A stretch of 5,839 bases of DNA from Bordetella parapertussis (lineage in GTDB: Bacteria; Pseudomonadota; Gammaproteobacteria; Burkholderiales; Burkholderiaceae_B). Positions 1-5,786 of the stretch are shown here, in pieces. The stretch is from NCBI GenBank assembly GCA_945882005.1, contig CAMCWG010000191.1, positions 1 through 5,839 of the forward strand. The letters are read 5' to 3'. Position 1 is the stretch's first letter. Each line of letters starts with the position of its first letter. A program made the translations under genes and the position numbers. Under the pieces are notes generated by a model, which was given only the letters and a program-made list of their open reading frames with translations, searched no databases and was not told the origin of the DNA.

Positions 1-1
1 C

Positions 2-103
2 GGCGTGGATAAGAATCTTTATAACCGTTACCTCGGGGTTTGGACCACGACAAGCGGCAAGCCATTGCTCACCGCTTGGGCATCGACCAAGCTCGAAACT
101 TAG
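2..103 (+). CDS. C-terminal end of a SnoaL/DUF4440-like (NTF2-fold) protein, partial
   Basis: An open plus-strand frame enters from the left edge and ends at TAG 101-103, giving 33 residues that start GVDKNLYNRY and end ASTKLET. The pattern of an aromatic-rich strand (YLGVW), a short turn with SGKP, a second strand (LLTAWAS) and a short polar tail ending in TKL matches the last two beta strands of SnoaL/DUF4440 NTF2-like domains, where the usual form is a VW strand, a basic G-x-W turn and a final W-x-S-T strand. These are small cone-shaped proteins that act as isomerases, cyclases, hydrolases or simple ligand binders, so no reaction can be assigned. The gene converges on the CoA-transferase and the two stop codons overlap (100-102 and 101-103). 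The family call rests on a short tail only. The other plus frame that stays open here gives a less protein-like sequence. Confidence 0.55.
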   Translation, partial: GVDKNLYNRYLGVWTTTSGKPLLTAWASTKLET

Positions 104-1488
104 TCCATCATCTTGTAGTCTGGCGAGACATCAAATTCAATTTGACCAAGCGCCCGTACTTCTTCGGGTGTGAATCCGGGTGCTATGGCCTCTAGAACAA
201 AGCGGCCGTCTACCCAGTGCAGGACAGCCAGATCGGTCACGAGCCAGTCGACACATTGACGTCCCGTCAAGGGATATTTGCACTGCTTGGGCAGCTTTGT
301 GTTGCCTTTGCTATCTGAATGTTCCATGACGATGATTAACTCGACATCGCCTGAGATCAAATCCATCGCACCGCCAATGCCACCGCGACGCGTGTCGGTC
401 GTGCTCCAGTTCGCGACGTTGCCTTCACGATCCACTTCATAGGCACCTAGAATAACCGTATCGATGTGACCGCCACGTGCCATTTCAAAGGAGGTCACAC
501 TCTCAAAGAATGATGTACCAGGGATAGCTTCAACAAATTGGCTACCTGCATTGAACACGTCGGGATCAATAGCATCCCCAGTGACAATGCCGCCGTAGCC
601 AAGGACACCGTTCTCGGCGTGTAGCCATACGCCACGACCATCCAGGTAGTTCGAAACGAGGGTGGGGAGGCCTACGCCTAAATTCACATAGGAGTCGTTA
701 CGTACAATTTTCGCTGCGTTCTTTGCGATTCCAGCGCGTGTGAGGGCAGGCTTGCCGTTGTAATTACGAGCGCTATCTGCAGGACGCTTTTCTGTGCGCG
801 AGAGTGAACGCACATCAATCGGATCTGTAATTTTGACGACACGTGATACAAAAATACCTGGCAAGTTGATGTGCTCTGGCGCTAACTCACCGACTTCGAC
901 AATTTCTTCTACTTCGACGATAGCGACACGTGCAGCCTTGGCAAAGCTCACGTTGAAGTTGCCACTGCCGCCCCGAAACTGGACGTTGCCTGCATGATCT
1001 GCCTTGTAGCCGCTCAAAAACGCAAAGTCCACATGGATGGCCTCTTCCATTAAGTAGGGCTTGCCATCAAAATAGCGAATGTCTTTGCCCTCTGCTAGCG
1101 CGGTATCAACGCCAGTAGGAGTGTAAAACGCTGGGATACCTGCGCCACCCGCGCGGCAACGTTCAACCAACGTGCCTTGCGCGACGAGTTCAACGTCGAG
1201 GGTTCCGGCTGCGATACGCTTTTCTGCCTCGGTTTGCATGCCAGCTCTGATAGAGAACGAGGTGATGATTTTCTTGACTTGGTCGTTCTCAACCAATAGT
1301 TGGCCTTTCTCACCGTTTGCACCAAGTGAATTGCACACGATTGTCAGGTCACGTACCCCTTTGTCGCGCAACGCAAAAATCAAAGTGTTAGGAAAGCGAT
1401 GAGCCAGACCAAAACCTGAGATCGCGACGCGCGCACCATTTTGAATATCAGCGATGGCTTCAATGGCGTTTGGGACAACTTTATTCAT
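100..1488 (-). CDS. Fused alpha-beta family I CoA-transferase (3-oxoacid/SCOT type)
   Basis: This 462-residue protein carries both halves of a family I CoA-transferase in one chain. The alpha half covers about residues 1-235 and includes the conserved RAGGAGIPAFYTPTGVDT segment at 112-129. A linker at about 230-248 leads to the beta half at about 249-462. The beta half shows the NLGVGLP loop (269-275), the catalytic glutamate E292 within HAENGVLG (290-297), GGHIDTVILGAYEVDREGN (339-357) and GGAMDLISG (372-380). E292 is expected to form the glutamyl-CoA thioester intermediate that moves CoA from a donor such as succinyl-CoA to a carboxylic or 3-oxo acid in the cytoplasm. The length fits fused SCOT-like enzymes rather than the split bacterial AtoDA/PcaIJ form. 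The first-half glycine loop, normally GFGLCGIPE, reads GFGLAHRFPN here, so the substrate may not be acetoacetate. The ATG is fixed because TAG lies two codons upstream in frame; no clear Shine-Dalgarno sequence precedes it. It is the last gene of the minus-strand cluster, 42 bases after the Bug gene. Family is sure; acid substrate unknown. Confidence 0.93.
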   Translation of the reverse strand: MNKVVPNAIEAIADIQNGARVAISGFGLAHRFPNTLIFALRDKGVRDLTIVCNSLGANGEKGQLLVENDQVKKIITSFSIRAGMQTEAEKRIAAGTLDVELVAQGTLVERCRAGGAGIPAFYTPTGVDTALAEGKDIRYFDGKPYLMEEAIHVDFAFLSGYKADHAGNVQFRGGSGNFNVSFAKAARVAIVEVEEIVEVGELAPEHINLPGIFVSRVVKITDPIDVRSLSRTEKRPADSARNYNGKPALTRAGIAKNAAKIVRNDSYVNLGVGLPTLVSNYLDGRGVWLHAENGVLGYGGIVTGDAIDPDVFNAGSQFVEAIPGTSFFESVTSFEMARGGHIDTVILGAYEVDREGNVANWSTTDTRRGGIGGAMDLISGDVELIIVMEHSDSKGNTKLPKQCKYPLTGRQCVDWLVTDLAVLHWVDGRFVLEAIAPGFTPEEVRALGQIEFDVSPDYKMMD

Positions 1489-1530
1489 GAGCTAGAAAAG
1501 ATACGTTGAAATGTTGACGGGCTTCGCCCC

Positions 1531-2487
1531 TTACTCGATGCGAATTTTTAAAATTTTGTTGAGTTCTGTGAGTTCGGCTTTTTCTGCGTTCATCGCATCT
1601 TCAAACTGCTTTGGAGTAAGCAATTTAAGTTCGGATCCAGTTGCTTCGACGCGTGCGCGAACCTCTGGTTGATTAAAATATTTAGTTGCTGCCGTATACA
1701 GAGTTTGTATGATGGCATCGGGTGTGCTAGCAGGAGCGAGTAGGCCATACCATGACCCTGTTACGTCCTTGACGCCTTGCTCAGTGAGTGTAGGCACATC
1801 AGGTAACGCTTTTGCACGCTTAACGGATGACATCCCAATTGCCTTTAATCGGCCTGATTTCAGATGCGGGAGCATTGCTGAAAGATTAAGGAATGACACG
1901 TCCACATGTCCACCAAGCATGTCGTTGACCACGGGTGCGGCACCTTTATAGGGTGCATGCGTCATTTTGATTTTTGCCTCGATTTGAAAGATTTCTCCCG
2001 CGAGGTGTGTGGAGCTTCCCGTTCCGGTGGATGCAAACGTCATTGACTTGGTCTTTGCAAGCTCGATGAACTCTTTAACATTATTCGCTTTGATGTGTGG
2101 TGCAACAACCATCACGTTGGGCACATCAATGATCATCACGATTGGCTTGAACTCAGTCACGCCATCGTATGGTGGCTTTGCTGCAAAGACGGGTACAGCG
2201 GTGTGAGGAGCACCCGCACCGACCAGTAAGGTGTACCCATCAGGTGCTGCTTTGGCAACGAAAGAGGTTCCAATAGAACCACTTGCACCTGCTTTTGGCT
2301 CGACGACAAATGTCTGGCCAAGACTTTGCGATAGGCCGTTGGCGAGTTCGCGCGCAATCTGATCTGCAGGGCCACCAGCCGGGTAAGTGATGATCACTTT
2401 GACGGGTTTGTTGGGATAGGGCTGTGCGTGGACGCTAGAGGCAGTGAGGGCGAGGGCAGCAAGGGCTAAGTGCAAGATTCTTTTCAT
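1531..2487 (-). CDS. Bug/TctC-family periplasmic solute-binding protein
   Basis: This 318-residue protein belongs to the Bug (Bordetella uptake gene)/TctC family, the periplasmic receptors of tripartite tricarboxylate transporters. A Sec signal peptide is clear: basic MKR, a hydrophobic Leu/Ala core at about 4-16 and a likely cleavage after VHA (residue 21). Family landmarks follow in order: YPAGGPADQIAR (35-46), a GSIG...AAPDGYTLLVG segment (70-90), YKGAAPVVNDMLGGHVDVSF (180-199), GRLKAIG (212-218), LPDVPTL (228-234) and WYGLLAPASTP (246-256). The length is typical and the gene looks intact. These receptors bind small carboxylates or other metabolites between two lobes, with the PAGG loop at the ligand pocket. 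No TctA or TctB membrane gene is present here, so it is an orphan receptor that would share a transporter encoded elsewhere or act as a sensor. Its place among catabolic enzymes suggests it binds the pathway's starting acid. A good ribosome binding site (GGAGA) lies five bases before the ATG. Ligand unknown. Confidence 0.95.
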   Translation of the reverse strand: MKRILHLALAALALTASSVHAQPYPNKPVKVIITYPAGGPADQIARELANGLSQSLGQTFVVEPKAGASGSIGTSFVAKAAPDGYTLLVGAGAPHTAVPVFAAKPPYDGVTEFKPIVMIIDVPNVMVVAPHIKANNVKEFIELAKTKSMTFASTGTGSSTHLAGEIFQIEAKIKMTHAPYKGAAPVVNDMLGGHVDVSFLNLSAMLPHLKSGRLKAIGMSSVKRAKALPDVPTLTEQGVKDVTGSWYGLLAPASTPDAIIQTLYTAATKYFNQPEVRARVEATGSELKLLTPKQFEDAMNAEKAELTELNKILKIRIE

Positions 2488-2492
2488 TATTG

Positions 2493-2497
2493 TCTCC
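2493..2497 (-). promoter_or_regulatory. Ribosome binding site of the Bug/TctC gene
   Basis: On the minus strand GGAGA lies five bases (CAATA) before the ATG at 2487-2485. It is one of the two clearest Shine-Dalgarno sequences in the window and supports the chosen start, which also begins a proper signal peptide. Strong independent initiation here suggests that the receptor is made in larger amounts than its neighbours, which is an inference. Confidence 0.8.
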
Positions 2498-2525
2498 GTT
2501 AAGTTTTTGTTATGCAGATCTTTAA

Positions 2526-3425
2526 TTATTCGCCACGGGTCTCGGGTTCTGCCGGCTCAAAACGATAGCCATTTTCCGCATCACCACGAATGTAGCCACA
2601 GTGTGGCCAGCCAAAATGCACCGGCATAATCAGGGCATCACGCTCTGCTGCGCGCTTTAAAAATAGCGCGCGTGAGGCACGGGCTTGTTCGGCATGGGCA
2701 TCGATCCAGGTGTTGATGTGTGGCATCGCGATTTGTAGTGGGCTGTGCATCACGTCGCCCGCGAAGATAGCTTCCTTGCCCTCAGACCGAAGGCGGAAAT
2801 GAATCGACCCTGGCGTGTGCCCAGGCATGATTTCTGCCTCAAGGCAGCCGGCAACCAGGTCGCCATCATCGATGAAATCAATTAATCCTGCTTCATAAAG
2901 GGGTAAGACGCTGTCTTCAAAAGATCCGCTGATGACGCCCTTGTCTCCGTTTTTGTAAGCCGCTAGAGCAAGATCAAAATCAACTCTAGGCATCAGGTGT
3001 CTAGCGTTCGGGAAGGTGGGAACCCACTTGCCGTTGTCCATGCGTGTTCCCCAGCCCACATGGTCCGGATGGAAGTGGGTCACAACAACATGCGTCACGG
3101 ATTGCGGATCCGCGCCCGCAGCAGCCAACCACAGCGGGGTAAGGGTATTGAGCATGTTCATGCGTTCAGAGGCACGTTTCTTGTGATTGCCGACACCCAA
3201 GTCGATCACGATCACTTTGTTGTTTATATGCAGGACCCATAGCTGCATCGCAACGATAAAGCGCTCAAGCTCAATGTTGTAATGGTGTGGAGCCAGCCAG
3301 GAAAGGTGTGGTTTGATTTCTTTCACGTCAAGCGCTGGAAATACAAAATCCGCTGCGTGGGTTGGACCGCTATATTCGATCACGTTATAGATTTTTGCTT
3401 TACCGACATGGCGTGAGTAGATCAT
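2526..3425 (-). CDS. Metallo-beta-lactamase-fold hydrolase
   Basis: This 299-residue cytoplasmic protein has the complete metal-binding set of the MBL superfamily. HFHPDH at 117-122 supplies H117, H119, D121 and H122; GHTPGS at 202-207 supplies H203; AGDVMH at 222-227 supplies the bridging D224; and PVHFGWPHCG at 268-277 supplies the last ligand, H270. A two-metal (Zn or Fe/Mn) hydrolase is therefore expected, and the arrangement with a single domain of about 300 residues resembles lactonase- and glyoxalase II-like members more than antibiotic beta-lactamases. No signal peptide is present, which also speaks against an exported beta-lactamase. In this operon it could hydrolyse a CoA thioester or open a lactone made from the pathway substrate; that is inferred from context only. 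No in-frame ATG lies upstream in the 53-base gap, so the MIYSRH start is used; its ribosome binding site is weak (GGA about ten bases upstream). It is 38 bases upstream of the Bug gene. Confidence 0.92.
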   Translation of the reverse strand: MIYSRHVGKAKIYNVIEYSGPTHAADFVFPALDVKEIKPHLSWLAPHHYNIELERFIVAMQLWVLHINNKVIVIDLGVGNHKKRASERMNMLNTLTPLWLAAAGADPQSVTHVVVTHFHPDHVGWGTRMDNGKWVPTFPNARHLMPRVDFDLALAAYKNGDKGVISGSFEDSVLPLYEAGLIDFIDDGDLVAGCLEAEIMPGHTPGSIHFRLRSEGKEAIFAGDVMHSPLQIAMPHINTWIDAHAEQARASRALFLKRAAERDALIMPVHFGWPHCGYIRGDAENGYRFEPAEPETRGE

Positions 3426-3478
3426 TTTGGAGTTTCCAGTTTCGTGACGTTCTGTTGTATTTTCGTGATTTCGTAGTT

Positions 3479-4204
3479 TTACTCAACGAGGCGATAGGTT
3501 AAACGCCACTTGGTGTCACGATTCATCCATACCGGTGGGCCGGCCGAAAAACTGTTACCGCTTGGGTCAGCCGTCAGTCGTGACTGCATGAATGCTTTGG
3601 CCGTGGCTTCATCTTTGATACCGTACATGGCGAGATAGTGCGGAGAGCCTGGTTCCGGATGCATGAACTCACGTAGACGCTCGTAGCGCGCGCCACTCTC
3701 AAAGCCGTAACCTGTTAGTACTTCCGGGACGTGAATGTTGTTGTAGAACTGATTAAAGGCATCGACCGCTGCAGGACCAGCTCCGTTCGCTTCAGTCATG
3801 CCCACTAGGTACATGTAGGGCGATGCTGAAACTTGCAAAGAAGTCGGATTATTCAAAATGTGTTGCCACATCAAACGCCACTTTGTTTTGCGCTGTTTCC
3901 ACGCTGCAGGGCCATCGCTATAGACTGGGCGTCCGCTCGCGGGGCCATCGTTGCGCGAGACATACAGCATCGCAGCTTCTTTGCTCTCGATGTCGTAGCA
4001 AGCTAGAAACCGAGGACCGCGCGGTCCCCGTGTATCGTCCTGGGCGAGTTCGTAACGACGACCGCGCAGAAAGCCTGGGTTCGCTGCCAACACTTCTTTG
4101 CGGTGAACGTTGTTATAGAAGTCGTTGAACGCAGCAACGTCAGCTGCGCTTGTGTCGGCTGGAATATCCATACCAACCCAGTAGGTGAATAGTGCATCGC
4201 TCAT
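3479..4204 (-). CDS. Tandem-duplicated dimeric alpha/beta-barrel (EthD/DABB-like) protein
   Basis: This 241-residue protein of unknown function consists of two copies of one domain of about 110 residues. Copy 1 spans about 7-115 and copy 2 about 130-240. Matching blocks are FNDFYNNVHRKEVL (26-39) with FNQFYNNIHVPEVL (150-163), GRRYEL (48-53) with ARYERL (172-177), RFLACYDI (65-72) with HYLAMYGI (189-196), and GPAAWKQRKTKWRL (98-111) with GPPVWMNRDTKWRL (222-235). The F-Y-x-x-x-H helix followed by a G-x-R-Y strand is typical of ferredoxin-like dimeric alpha/beta-barrel proteins such as EthD-like families, in which two subunits pair into one barrel. Here a single chain could form the whole barrel. 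Both copies keep the histidine (H34, H158). No signal peptide or membrane segment is seen. It starts 18 bases after the DUF35 gene with a good AAGAGGA ribosome binding site. Members of this fold include monooxygenases, decyclases and isomerases; the reaction here is not known. Confidence 0.8.
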   Translation of the reverse strand: MSDALFTYWVGMDIPADTSAADVAAFNDFYNNVHRKEVLAANPGFLRGRRYELAQDDTRGPRGPRFLACYDIESKEAAMLYVSRNDGPASGRPVYSDGPAAWKQRKTKWRLMWQHILNNPTSLQVSASPYMYLVGMTEANGAGPAAVDAFNQFYNNIHVPEVLTGYGFESGARYERLREFMHPEPGSPHYLAMYGIKDEATAKAFMQSRLTADPSGNSFSAGPPVWMNRDTKWRLTYRLVE

Positions 4205-4210
4205 GGCAGT

Positions 4211-4217
4211 TCCTCTT
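4211..4217 (-). promoter_or_regulatory. Ribosome binding site of the tandem-barrel gene
   Basis: On the minus strand AAGAGGA lies six bases (ACTGCC) before the ATG at 4204-4202. It is close to the Shine-Dalgarno consensus at good spacing, falls within the 18-base gap after the DUF35 stop, and supports the MSDALF start. Confidence 0.8.
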
Positions 4218-4222
4218 GGGCG

Positions 4223-4624
4223 TTAGGCGAGTGTGAAGACGGGAACGCTTGGGCCGTCTTCGCTTGGCTTGAAGGCAACCTTCACACGTTGTCCGCAACG
4301 AATCGCATCTAGGTCGCAGTCGACAATATTCGTCAACATGGTCGGGCCTTCATCGAGCGTCACGTAGGCAATTGCGTAGGGCACTGGGCCCGAGGTTCGG
4401 GTGATGCTATAGCTGTAGATCGCTCCTGAGCCTTTCGCTTCTTTCCATTCAGTCTTGTCGCTAAAGCAGAAGGGACATAGCGCACGCGGATAGTGATGAT
4501 ATTCGCCGCAGTCAGCGCATTGTTTGACGAGTAGCTTGCTCTCGGTCGCGGCGTTGAAGTAGACCTCGTCACCATCATTGCATTTAGGTGCGGGAATTTT
4601 TCTGTCTTGGTAGGGAGTAGTCAT
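4223..4624 (-). CDS. DUF35 zinc-ribbon/OB-fold protein, partner of the thiolase-fold enzyme
   Basis: This 133-residue protein has the two-part DUF35 layout. An N-terminal helix region is followed by a rubredoxin-like zinc ribbon with C36-x2-C39 and C50-x2-C53 (CADCG and CPFC), then an OB-fold from about residue 60 to the end, including GSGAIYSYSITR (66-77), PYAIAYVTLDEGP (82-94) and the final VPVF. DUF35 proteins form stable complexes with thiolase-fold partners, for example with the Ltp2 aldolase of actinobacterial cholesterol degradation and in the archaeal thiolase/HMG-CoA synthase complex; they bind or shape the acyl-CoA site. The start MTTPYQD at 4624 is preferred. It lies four bases after the thiolase stop, and a GAAAGAGAA stretch in the last thiolase codons can serve as ribosome binding site. 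An upstream in-frame ATG at 4663 would overlap the thiolase gene by 35 bases and has no ribosome binding site. Tight coupling supports a stoichiometric complex with the upstream gene product. Confidence 0.92.
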   Translation of the reverse strand: MTTPYQDRKIPAPKCNDGDEVYFNAATESKLLVKQCADCGEYHHYPRALCPFCFSDKTEWKEAKGSGAIYSYSITRTSGPVPYAIAYVTLDEGPTMLTNIVDCDLDAIRCGQRVKVAFKPSEDGPSVPVFTLA

Positions 4625-4628
4625 CGCG

Positions 4629-5786
4629 TTATTCTCTTTCCATGATGAGTGTGGCGCTGCCATGACGTGTGCTCAAGGCACCGCCTGTTCCGTGCGCGAG
4701 CGCGAGATCGCAGTTTTTAACTTGTACAAGTGGGTGCGCTTCTCCGCGCAGTTGTCTTACCGCCTCAATAATCTTGGTGATGCCACCGCGGTTAACGGGG
4801 TGGTTGTTGCATAGGCCACCACCGTCTGTATTGAAAGGCAGTTTGCCCACACCAGAAATAAGATTGCCGTCCATCACGAATTTTCCACCTTCGCCTTTTT
4901 TACAAAAGCCGAGGTCTTCAAGCGTCATGACAACAGTAATTGTGAAACTGTCGTAGATCGATGCGTACTTGATGTCTTTTGGCGTCACGCCCGCTTCGGC
5001 GAAGGCGATTGGGCCAGAGCGCACAGCGCCGGAGTAGGTGATATCCACTTTGCCGCCCATTTGGCCTTTGGGCGATTCGCCCGCACCGATGAGCTTCACT
5101 TTTGGACGCTTCAATGTCTTGGCGATTTCTGGGCTCACCACAATGACAGCCCCGCCGCCATCTGTGACTACGCAGCAGTCGAGACGGTGCAGGGGGTCAG
5201 AGATCATGGGCGAGTTCACAACATCCTCGACCGTAACAACCTTCTTGAGCATGGCGTTCGGGTTGTGCTGTGCATGGTGCGATGCAGCAACCTTTACCCA
5301 AGCCAATTGTTCACTTGTGGTGCCAAATTCGTACATGTGGCGCATTGCAGCGAGTGCGTACAGGTTTACAGTCACTGGGCCGTAAGGAATTTCAAAGGGG
5401 GTATCGGGGATGGCCGAGTCCAGCTCGCGCACAACCGTGCCTGGCCGTCCAAAGCCTGCACAGGTGATGAGAGCGACCTTACATTTCCCCGCAGCAATTG
5501 CCTCAGCAGCGTGGGCGACGAGATAAAGATACGAAGAGCCGCCGGTATTGGTGGAGTCAGAGTGTGTGACAGTCAAACCCATGTAGTCGATCATGTTGAT
5601 GCCGCCTAAGCCACCAGGGGCGTCGGTCGAGCAAAAGTAGCCATCGACGTCCTGGATGGTCAGGCCCGCATCCTCTAAGGCGCCTTTGGCACATTCGGCA
5701 TGCAACTGTGCGAGTGATTTGTTTTGAATCTTACGTGCAGGATGCTCAAAGATGCCTGCAATATAGGCTTTGCCGCGAATACTCAT
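4629..5786 (-). CDS. SCP2/lipid-transfer-type thiolase-fold enzyme lacking the nucleophilic Cys (likely aldolase-like)
   Basis: This 385-residue protein has the length and landmarks of SCP2-type thiolase-like proteins: an N-terminal IAGIFEHPARK region, AAEAIAAGKCKVALI (93-107), YDSFT (278-282) followed by EDLGFCKKGEGG (290-301), NTDGGGLCNNHP (319-330) and AHGTGG (364-369). In true thiolases the acyl-carrying cysteine sits in an N-C-A/S-x-G loop; here the loop reads TNTGGSS (79-85) with no cysteine. The C-terminal C-x-G catalytic motif is also changed, with H365 where cysteine is usual. The active-site histidine of the NNHP motif (H329) remains. Claisen condensation or thiolysis by the usual ping-pong route is therefore unlikely. 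The Ltp2 branch of this family, which also pairs with DUF35 proteins, catalyses retro-aldol cleavage of a beta-hydroxyacyl-CoA, and a similar lyase role is inferred. The ATG is preceded by only a weak GAGA-like site, consistent with coupling to an upstream gene. Family call is strong; reaction and substrate are inferred. Confidence 0.9.
   Translation of the reverse strand: MSIRGKAYIAGIFEHPARKIQNKSLAQLHAECAKGALEDAGLTIQDVDGYFCSTDAPGGLGGINMIDYMGLTVTHSDSTNTGGSSYLYLVAHAAEAIAAGKCKVALITCAGFGRPGTVVRELDSAIPDTPFEIPYGPVTVNLYALAAMRHMYEFGTTSEQLAWVKVAASHHAQHNPNAMLKKVVTVEDVVNSPMISDPLHRLDCCVVTDGGGAVIVVSPEIAKTLKRPKVKLIGAGESPKGQMGGKVDITYSGAVRSGPIAFAEAGVTPKDIKYASIYDSFTITVVMTLEDLGFCKKGEGGKFVMDGNLISGVGKLPFNTDGGGLCNNHPVNRGGITKIIEAVRQLRGEAHPLVQVKNCDLALAHGTGGALSTRHGSATLIMERE

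Noticed and set aside
1172..1402. Plus-strand and other-frame minus open stretches inside the CoA-transferase gene
   Set aside because: They lie inside a gene with intact catalytic motifs and translate to sequences without recognisable features.
1519..1529. GGGC-TTC-GCCC hairpin between the Bug and CoA-transferase genes as a terminator
   Set aside because: The stem has only four base pairs and no T-run follows on the minus strand, so it is too weak for an intrinsic terminator.
3823..4128. Plus-strand open frame of 101 codons opposite the tandem-barrel gene
   Set aside because: The Arg/Cys/Ser-rich translation has no family signature and lies wholly antisense to a protein with convincing internal repeats.
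4625..4663. Longer DUF35 start at an in-frame ATG at 4663 (146 residues)
   Set aside because: It would overlap the thiolase gene by 35 bases, has no ribosome binding site, and adds residues that do not resemble the family's N-terminus. The ATG at 4624 lies four bases after the thiolase stop.
5061..5609. Plus-strand open frame of 182 codons opposite the thiolase gene
   Set aside because: It is antisense to a clearly conserved gene, has an unfamiliar His/Cys/Arg-rich composition with no domain, and shows no ribosome binding support; it is a shadow of the real frame.
4629..5786. Standard acetyl-CoA acetyltransferase call for the thiolase-fold gene
   Set aside because: The nucleophilic cysteine loop reads TNTGGSS and the second cysteine motif is AHGTGG, so ordinary thiolase chemistry is not supported.
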